From: Anaerolineaceae bacterium
GTDB lineage: Bacteria; Chloroflexota; Anaerolineae; JAAYZQ01
NCBI GenBank assembly: GCA_012514775.1
Contig: JAAYZQ010000269.1
Coordinates: 1 to 7,233 of the forward strand
DNA length: 7,233 nt
Direction: 5' to 3'
Below are positions 6,231 to 7,233 of the stretch, in pieces. A model generated the notes under the pieces. It ran no database searches and was not told the DNA's origin. It was given only the letters and a program-made list of their open reading frames with translations. Both the position numbers and the translations under genes were made by a program. Each line of letters begins with the position of its first letter. Positions within the stretch are counted from its first letter, which is position 1.

Positions 6231-6276
6231 CCCGGCTTCCCTCGATGGTGAGCCACAGCGGACCTTCCGTCACGCG

Positions 6277-6585
6277 TCAGTAATCCCTTCCTCGCCGCCG
6301 GCTGGCCCCTCCGCCACCGCCGCCAAAGATGACCATCAGGCCCAGCAGGTAGCCCAAGTTGTACCAGCCACCGTTGTTGTGGACCTCGTACATGTGCACG
6401 TTCTCGTTAAAGAGCGAGATGACAAACGTGATGGGCGCGATGATGCCGTGCCACAGCCCCCACCAGAACCCGGCGACGTCCCCCTCTTCGTCGGGCGTCC
6501 TGGCCAGCGTGTTCGGGCCGGGCGCGCAGCTCGCGACCACCAGCAGCACCAATGCCAGGACGACAAGCACGTTCTTTCCCTTCAT
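6277..6585 (-). CDS. Small predicted lipoprotein, conserved uncharacterised type
   Basis: This 102-residue protein starts at ATG 6585, seven bases after GAGGAGG (6599-6593). Residues 1-20 form a lipoprotein signal: KGK, a hydrophobic core (6-17) and the lipobox VASC, so Cys20 should be lipidated after cleavage. A short hydrophilic stretch follows (about 24-38). Next is an aromatic-rich segment FWWGLWHGIIAPITFVISLF (40-59), probably membrane-embedded, then NENVHMYEVHNNGGWYNLGY (60-79), a second hydrophobic stretch (80-87), six glycines (88-93) and an RRRGRDY end. I recall small bacterial proteins with the same WHG..P.TF..SLF..N...YEVHNNG.WYN.G plan annotated only as hypothetical or lipoprotein, so I take it to be a conserved family of unknown function. 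An upstream ATG at 6633 has no ribosome binding site. It sits between pstB and the MFS gene on the same strand, but a role in phosphate uptake is not shown. Confidence 0.75.
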   Translation of the reverse strand: MKGKNVLVVLALVLLVVASCAPGPNTLARTPDEEGDVAGFWWGLWHGIIAPITFVISLFNENVHMYEVHNNGGWYNLGYLLGLMVIFGGGGGGASRRRGRDY

Positions 6586-6592
6586 CCCAGTA

Positions 6593-6599
6593 CCTCCTC
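6593..6599 (-). promoter_or_regulatory. Ribosome binding site of the small lipoprotein
   Basis: GAGGAGG (minus strand, 6599-6593) is seven bases from the ATG at 6585. It picks this start over the 16-codon-longer version, which would put a polar extension in front of the lipoprotein signal peptide. Confidence 0.7.
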
Positions 6600-6608
6600 G
6601 CAGATTCA

Positions 6609-6640
6609 CGGTCGTACGACCGCTACTAGCCATACGACCG
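6609..6640. promoter_or_regulatory. Operator-like palindrome with a third half-site upstream of the lipoprotein gene
   Basis: CGGTCGTACGACCG (6609-6622) is a perfect 14-bp palindrome. Its half-site TACGACCG recurs as an exact direct copy at 6633-6640, 18 bases from the copy at 6615-6622. The set lies 24-55 bases upstream of the lipoprotein start, in its leader or promoter region. The 9-mer CGCAGATTC occurs on both sides of it (6599-6607 and 6657-6665). This pattern suits a dimeric repressor or activator site, but no regulator gene is in the window and I could not identify clear -10/-35 boxes. Confidence 0.4.
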
Positions 6641-6731
6641 GTTTCCGCGGGAGGTGCGCAGATTCGTGACAGGAAGCTGACGACTGGGCGACGCCAGCCC
6701 CCGGGCCCGCCCTCCAGGCAAGCGGATTATT

Positions 6732-6766
6732 GCGCTCACGCTGGGAGCGCCGAGCGCCTGCTCGGC
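6732..6766 (-). terminator. Tandem small hairpins downstream of pstB
   Basis: On the minus strand, just after the pstB stop (6781), come GCCGAG/CTCGGC (6766-6761 with 6754-6749, 6-nt loop) and GCGCTC/GAGCGC (6750-6745 with 6737-6732, 7-nt loop). The two 6-bp stems overlap by two bases, so they are mutually exclusive at full length. The sequence after them is AATAATCC, not a T-tract. They may end or attenuate the pst transcript before the lipoprotein gene; evidence is limited to position and pairing. Confidence 0.35.
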
Positions 6767-6780
6767 ATTTCCCTCTCCAC

Positions 6781-7233
6781 CTAGCCAAAGCGCCCCGTGA
6801 TATAATCCTCCGTCCGCGGGTCCCGGGGATGGGTGAACATCTCGTCCGTCGGCCCCTGTTCCACCAGGTAGCCGGCGCGGTCCTCGTCCATCATGAAAAA
6901 GGCGGTGTGGTCCGAGACGCGGGCAGCCTGTTGCATGTTGTGGGTGACGACGATGATGGTATAGTTCTCGGCCAGTTGGCGCATGAGGTCCTCGATCTTG
7001 AGCGTGGCGATGGGGTCCAGGGCCGAGGCCGGCTCGTCCATGAGAATGATCTCGGGGCGGACGGCGATGGCGCGGGCGATGCACAGCCGCTGCTGCTGCC
7101 CGCCCGAGAGGGAATACCCGCCCTGGGCGAGCTTGTCCTTGACCTCGTCCCACAGCGCAGCCTGGCGCAGCGAGCGCTCCACCAGCTCGTCCACGTCGCC
7201 CTGGAAGCCATTGATGCGCGCGCCCCAGGCCAC
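6781..7233 (-). CDS. pstB: Phosphate ABC transporter ATP-binding protein PstB, C-terminal part (cut by window edge)
   Basis: The frame runs in from the right edge and ends at TAG 6783-6781, giving 151 codons including the stop and no start. Visible ABC ATPase landmarks are the signature LSGGQQQR (residues 42-49 of this part), Walker B IILMDEP (62-68), the D-loop SALD (70-73) and the H-loop His98 in VVTHN. PstB-specific sequence is abundant: RINGF near the beginning, [41 protein letters not shown] and the ending [14 protein letters not shown]. PstB is the cytoplasmic ATPase that energises PstSCA-mediated import of inorganic phosphate. pstSCA would be expected upstream, beyond the window. The usual downstream partner phoU does not follow; instead a small lipoprotein gene and an MFS transporter do. 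Regulation by phosphate starvation is general for the family but not visible here. A pstB-like Walker A relic lies downstream. Confidence 0.96.
   Translation of the reverse strand: MAWGARINGFQGDVDELVERSLRQAALWDEVKDKLAQGGYSLSGGQQQRLCIARAIAVRPEIILMDEPASALDPIATLKIEDLMRQLAENYTIIVVTHNMQQAARVSDHTAFFMMDEDRAGYLVEQGPTDEMFTHPRDPRTEDYITGRFG

Noticed and set aside
6186..6273. A 30-codon minus-strand frame starting at a GTG near 6273 and overlapping the pstB relic
   Set aside because: It has no ribosome binding site and no recognisable similarity. The alternative frame shows clear PstB Walker A sequence, so this is probably chance.
6586..6633. Longer start (ATG 6633) for the small lipoprotein
   Set aside because: No ribosome binding site precedes it, it crosses the operator-like palindrome, and it would put a 16-residue polar extension in front of the lipoprotein signal peptide. 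ATG 6585 has GAGGAGG at good spacing.
1..7233. CRISPR arrays, insertion sequences, tRNA or rRNA genes
   Set aside because: I saw no regularly spaced repeats, transposase-like proteins, terminal inverted repeats with target duplications, or tRNA/rRNA-like sequence anywhere in the window.

Overview
The window is GC-rich DNA, probably from Chloroflexota (Anaerolineae- or Caldilineae-like). The clearest pointer is the exported FG-GAP/VCBS protein, which ends in VYLPLINAP. As I remember them, exported proteins of this phylum often carry a C-terminal YLPL tail of this kind. GC-rich codon use and the GTG/TTG-tolerant starts with strong GAGGAGG-type ribosome binding sites fit but do not prove this. 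No rRNA or other phylogenetic marker is present, so the assignment is an inference.

Layout, plus strand. Positions 1-504 are the C-terminal end of a 5'-nucleotidase-family protein cut by the window edge. Positions 505-982 are non-coding. They hold a perfect 15-bp hairpin right after the stop, a second long inverted repeat (592-640) that looks like a dispersed palindromic element, a small palindrome cluster (728-770) and a plausible promoter (829-858). Positions 983-2992 encode an exported eight-repeat FG-GAP/VCBS beta-propeller protein with a C-terminal DUF11-type domain. A 263-bp gap with a good promoter (TTGTCG-17-TATAAT) leads to 3256-4830, a voltage-gated-type ion channel. It has an N-terminal coiled coil, an arginine-rich S4, an atypical selectivity filter (TGGFA) and a C-terminal GAF-like domain.

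Layout, minus strand. The remaining genes converge on the channel gene. At the right edge (6781-7233) is the C-terminal part of PstB, the ATPase of the phosphate ABC transporter. Next come a tandem hairpin, an operator-like set of CGGTCGTA/TACGACCG half-sites, a small lipoprotein of a conserved uncharacterised type (6277-6585), and a short decayed second copy of the PstB Walker A region (about 6126-6230). An MFS transporter follows (4864-6126), and its ATG overlaps the stop of the relic.

Functionally the genes look like separate surface and transport functions rather than one pathway: nucleotide scavenging, phosphate import, an efflux-type carrier, an ion channel and an exported propeller protein. 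The nucleotidase and PstB could both serve phosphate acquisition, but they lie at opposite ends on opposite strands. The most interesting items are the channel with its non-canonical filter and GAF domain, and the orphan PstB Walker A relic. I see no CRISPR array, transposase, tRNA or rRNA.
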